Source of the DNA: Halospeciosus flavus
GTDB taxonomy: Archaea > Halobacteriota > Halobacteria > Halobacteriales > Halobacteriaceae
Length of the DNA: 64,000 nucleotides
Direction: 5' to 3'
Assembly (NCBI RefSeq): GCF_029814175.1
Contig: NZ_CP122312.1
Location: 2,542,001-2,606,000 of the forward strand
Shown: positions 61,928 to 64,000 of the stretch, piece after piece
Numbering within the stretch: the stretch's first letter is position 1
Layout of the letters: the number at the start of each line of letters is the position of its first letter
Made by a program: the position numbers and the translations under genes
The notes under the pieces: model-generated
The model's input: only the letters and a program-made list of their open reading frames with translations
The model's database searches: none
What the model was told of the DNA's origin: nothing

Positions 61928-61980
61928 CCCGACCCCGCCCGCCAACAACCTTCTTACCCACGCGGTCCGACGCCTCGAAC

Positions 61981-62424
61981 ATGAGCGAGGACTGCATCTT
62001 CTGTCAGATCGTCAACGGAGAGATTCCCGCCCGAACTGTCTACGAGGACGACGACGTGCTCGCGTTCCTCGACGCGAACCCGCTCGCACCGGGTCACACG
62101 CTCGTCATTCCGAAGGAGCACCGCGAGACCCTCGACGAGGTGCCGCCCGAACCCGGCGAGATGATGTTCGCGGCCATCCACTACCTCACGCCCATCGTCG
62201 AGGACGTCGTCGACGCGGACGCGACGAACATCGGCTTCAACAACGGCGAGGCCGCCGGTCAGGAGGTTCCGCACGTCCACGGCCACATCATCCCGCGCTT
62301 CGAGGGCGACGGCGGCCAACCCATCCACGCCGTCGCCGGCGAGCGCCCGGACCTCTCCGACGAGAAACTCGACGAGATCGCCGAGGCGGTCGACGACCGC
62401 GCCGAAGGCGAACACGAAGTGTAG
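61981..62424 (+). CDS. HIT-family nucleotide hydrolase
   Basis: The 147-residue protein has the histidine triad PHVHGHIIP (H98, H100, H102) and a zinc-type N-terminus EDCIFCQIVNGEIPA with Cys 5 and Cys 8. HIT enzymes hydrolyse or transfer nucleoside phosphates and resemble Hint/Fhit; the substrate here is not known. Confidence 0.93.
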   Translation: MSEDCIFCQIVNGEIPARTVYEDDDVLAFLDANPLAPGHTLVIPKEHRETLDEVPPEPGEMMFAAIHYLTPIVEDVVDADATNIGFNNGEAAGQEVPHVHGHIIPRFEGDGGQPIHAVAGERPDLSDEKLDEIAEAVDDRAEGEHEV

Positions 62425-62480
62425 CGTTCGGCCCCCGATACGGGGCGGACTTTTAGTAGCATCGTCGGACCAGGTGGTCC

Positions 62481-63272
62481 GTGCACGCTGACTCCCCGTT
62501 CTCGACGGCCGTCGTCGGTGCCACCGGTGGCGCCGGCGCGACCCGCCTCTCCCTCGAAGCCGCCGCTTCGCTCGCCGCGGCCGGCCACGACGTCCTCGTC
62601 GTCGACGCCGCGTTCGCCACGGAGGGACTCTCCCGACACGTCGAGGGTCGCATCGACGCCGACCTGACGACGCTCCTCTGCAACCCGGAGCGGCCGCTGG
62701 CCGACGCCTGCTACGACCACCCGACGGTCGACGCGCCGGGACGGGTCGCCCTCTGTCCGACCTTCGCGCCCTTCGAGCGACTCGCCCGTGCGAAGGCGCC
62801 CGAGGCGGCCCAGACGCTCGCCGACCGCCTCGTCGAAGCGGCCCACGACTTCGACTACGCGCTGGTGGACACGCCGCCCGTCGCCGCGAACCAGGCCGTC
62901 GCCGCCGTCACGGCCGCCGATAGCCGACTCGTGGTCCTCCCGCCGGGCGAACGCGGTGTCGACGCCCTCCAGCGCCTCCGCGGGCGGTTCGCGGACGTCG
63001 GCGTCTCGGCCGACCTCGTGGTCGCCAACCGGGTCGACCCGGCGGCCGCACCGCCCGACGCCGACTACGCGGTCCCCGAGTTCCGTGGACCGGGACTCGC
63101 CGCCGCGGAACCCGACTCGCCGACCGCGCAGACGGTCGCGGCGCTCGCGGGCGACTGCTTCGGTGAAGACTTGGGGACACCGGAGCCGACTACCGCGGGA
63201 GCGACCGTCCGCCGCTTCGCGACGCGCAGTCGGACCCGCGCACGCTCGACGGTGCGTCGACTCCGGCGGTAG
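62481..63272 (+). CDS. Degenerate ParA/MinD-like protein
   Basis: The fold markers of ParA/MinD ATPases are present: HDVLVVDAAFATEGLSRHV (Walker A' aspartate), FDYALVDTPPVAANQAV (Walker B) and VVANRVDP. The P-loop reads VVGATGGAGATRLS instead of KGGVGKT: both lysines are lost (Thr 15 and Ala 20), so ATP hydrolysis is unlikely. The C-terminal 25 residues are basic (TRSRTRARSTVRRLRR), suggesting DNA or membrane contact. It starts at GTG 62481. Confidence 0.8.
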   Translation: MHADSPFSTAVVGATGGAGATRLSLEAAASLAAAGHDVLVVDAAFATEGLSRHVEGRIDADLTTLLCNPERPLADACYDHPTVDAPGRVALCPTFAPFERLARAKAPEAAQTLADRLVEAAHDFDYALVDTPPVAANQAVAAVTAADSRLVVLPPGERGVDALQRLRGRFADVGVSADLVVANRVDPAAAPPDADYAVPEFRGPGLAAAEPDSPTAQTVAALAGDCFGEDLGTPEPTTAGATVRRFATRSRTRARSTVRRLRR

Positions 63273-63294
63273 CGACAGAGCCGAGTCCCGAAAG

Positions 63295-63807
63295 TCAGTA
63301 GAAACTGCCCGCGTCGCCGACCGCGTCGGCGAGGGTGTCCCGCTTCTCGACGCTCGCGTCGCCTTCGAGGAACGCCCCGTCGACGACTTCCCGGGCACCG
63401 TCGAGCGACTCGTGGGTCTCGACGTACGCCGCGAGGGCGAACTCCGCCTCGCTCCCGCCGGCGAGTTCGACGGCCTCGTTCCGTGGGAGTCGGGCGTCGA
63501 GCCAGTCGCGGACGACGTCGCGGCCGAGCGGCGTGAGCGGCGAGAGGCCCTCGACGCCGAGTCGGTGGAGGACCTTCGCGCCCTCGACGGGGGCGAGACC
63601 GGCCGCTCCGGCCGCGTCGCCGACGCTCGTGCCGCCAAGGTAGGTGTCGAGGACGGTTGCGGCCCGCTCCGCCGAGCAGGGGAGGTCGTCGGCGAACGGG
63701 GCGAGGCGTTCGGCGAGTGTGGTGTCCGTTCCGTCGACGGCGGCCACGCCCCGCTCGCGCTGGCGGGTCGTCACCTCCAGTCCGGCCGCGATGTCCGACA
63801 AACCCAT
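63295..63807 (-). CDS. Hypothetical protein, possible regulator
   Basis: The 170-residue protein is mostly helical. A segment GGTSVGDAAGAAGLAPVEGA could be a helix-turn-helix. No firm family was recognised. Its leaderless promoter (63832-63839) is preceded by two palindromic AACCAAC(T/C)GGTT sites, a layout typical of regulated genes. Confidence 0.6.
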   Translation of the reverse strand: MGLSDIAAGLEVTTRQRERGVAAVDGTDTTLAERLAPFADDLPCSAERAATVLDTYLGGTSVGDAAGAAGLAPVEGAKVLHRLGVEGLSPLTPLGRDVVRDWLDARLPRNEAVELAGGSEAEFALAAYVETHESLDGAREVVDGAFLEGDASVEKRDTLADAVGDAGSFY

Positions 63808-63831
63808 CGTCTCTGTCTGCGGTGCTCTCGG

Positions 63832-63892
63832 CTATAAAGATTCGCTCACTGACACACCTAGAACCAACTGGTTGCACGGGAACCAACCGGTT
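63832..63892 (-). promoter_or_regulatory. TATA box with two palindromic operator-like sites
   Basis: On the minus strand CTTTATAG (63832-63839) lies 25 nt before the ATG at 63807. Directly upstream are AACCAACTGGTT (63862-63873) and AACCAACCGGTT (63881-63892), each nearly palindromic, 19 bp apart. Such paired sites upstream of the TATA box suggest an activator or dimeric regulator, which could also serve the rightward gene at 63978. Confidence 0.5.
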
Positions 63893-63977
63893 ACCGGTCG
63901 CTTCTACTGACCGTCGACGGCTGTCTCGGGCCGAACGCGCTCACAGTTAAATACGGATTCCGGGCCAAGGTCGAAGT

Positions 63978-64000
63978 ATGAGTCAGGAAGCAACCTGCCC
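63978..64000 (+). CDS. Start of a gene cut by the right edge
   Basis: ATG 63978 opens MSQEATC-P and runs off the window. TTAAATAC at 63947-63954 gives the usual 24-nt spacing of a leaderless mRNA. Seven residues are too few to name a family. Confidence 0.5.

Overview
This is chromosomal DNA of a halophilic archaeon (class Halobacteria). It is very GC-rich with short AT-rich promoter spots, the proteins are strongly acidic, many starts are GTG, and several genes have a TATA box 24-28 nt before the start codon, implying leaderless mRNAs. Typical haloarchaeal families are present: halocyanin, tandem TatC, SAMP2, HTH-10 regulator, thermosome, RIO1, aIF1A, TBP, PCNA, Orc/Cdc6 and Hjc. The gene set and order resemble, from memory, the Haloferax volcanii region that runs from the thermosome to rfc; the genus itself cannot be fixed from the window.

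Layout. 0-17 kb: a beta-propeller protein cut by the left edge, an FNT channel, Hjc, a SWIM zinc protein, primase large subunit, archaetidylserine decarboxylase, an IS1341-type (tnpB-only) element with a frameshifted tnpB, PCNA, a DUF4382 lipoprotein, RlmE, a queuosine-precursor-type transporter with a small RHH protein, the divergent tatCt/tatCo pair, a Tat lipoprotein and LarE. 17-36 kb: halocyanin, a MutS-like ATPase, Orc/Cdc6, an AT-rich mobile-type island, RpiA, LarB, phosphosugar mutase, GNAT+SAMP2, RFC small subunit, SAH hydrolase, a large secreted repeat protein, MTA/SAH deaminase, HisG, TBP, a tRNA G10 methyltransferase, Nudix and a second RFC-like subunit. 36-53 kb: a DUF4382 paralogue, RNase Z, regulators, a DUF460-type protein, TyrRS, aIF1A-RIO1, a proline-use block (PutP, 48-residue partner, PRODH, HTH-10 regulator), a KH protein and the thermosome. 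53-64 kb: a Tat lipoprotein, an OCD/AlaDH-family dehydrogenase, a cation exchanger, LeuRS, BCP, Hsp20, a frameshifted uracil-DNA glycosylase, HIT, a degenerate ParA-like protein, a possible regulator and an edge-truncated gene.

How the genes work together. Most are core information-processing genes: primase, PCNA, two RFC-like subunits, Orc, Hjc and MutS-like for DNA; TBP for transcription; aIF1A, RIO1, KH protein, RNase Z, Trm-G10, RlmE, TyrRS and LeuRS for translation. Around them lie the Tat export system together with four predicted Tat cargos, the SAH/MTA salvage pair, two Lar cofactor genes and a proline catabolism block.

The most unusual signals are non-coding. (1) A degenerate tandem repeat with an exact 20-nt period occurs in two intergenic gaps 35 kb apart. 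(2) A double-hairpin element occurs twice, 6.3 kb apart, with conserved linkers but different, still perfectly paired stems. (3) GGAGATTC-type palindromes occur in gaps and inside the last codons of the primase gene. (4) Two genes, tnpB and the uracil-DNA glycosylase, are broken by single frameshifts while their motifs stay intact.
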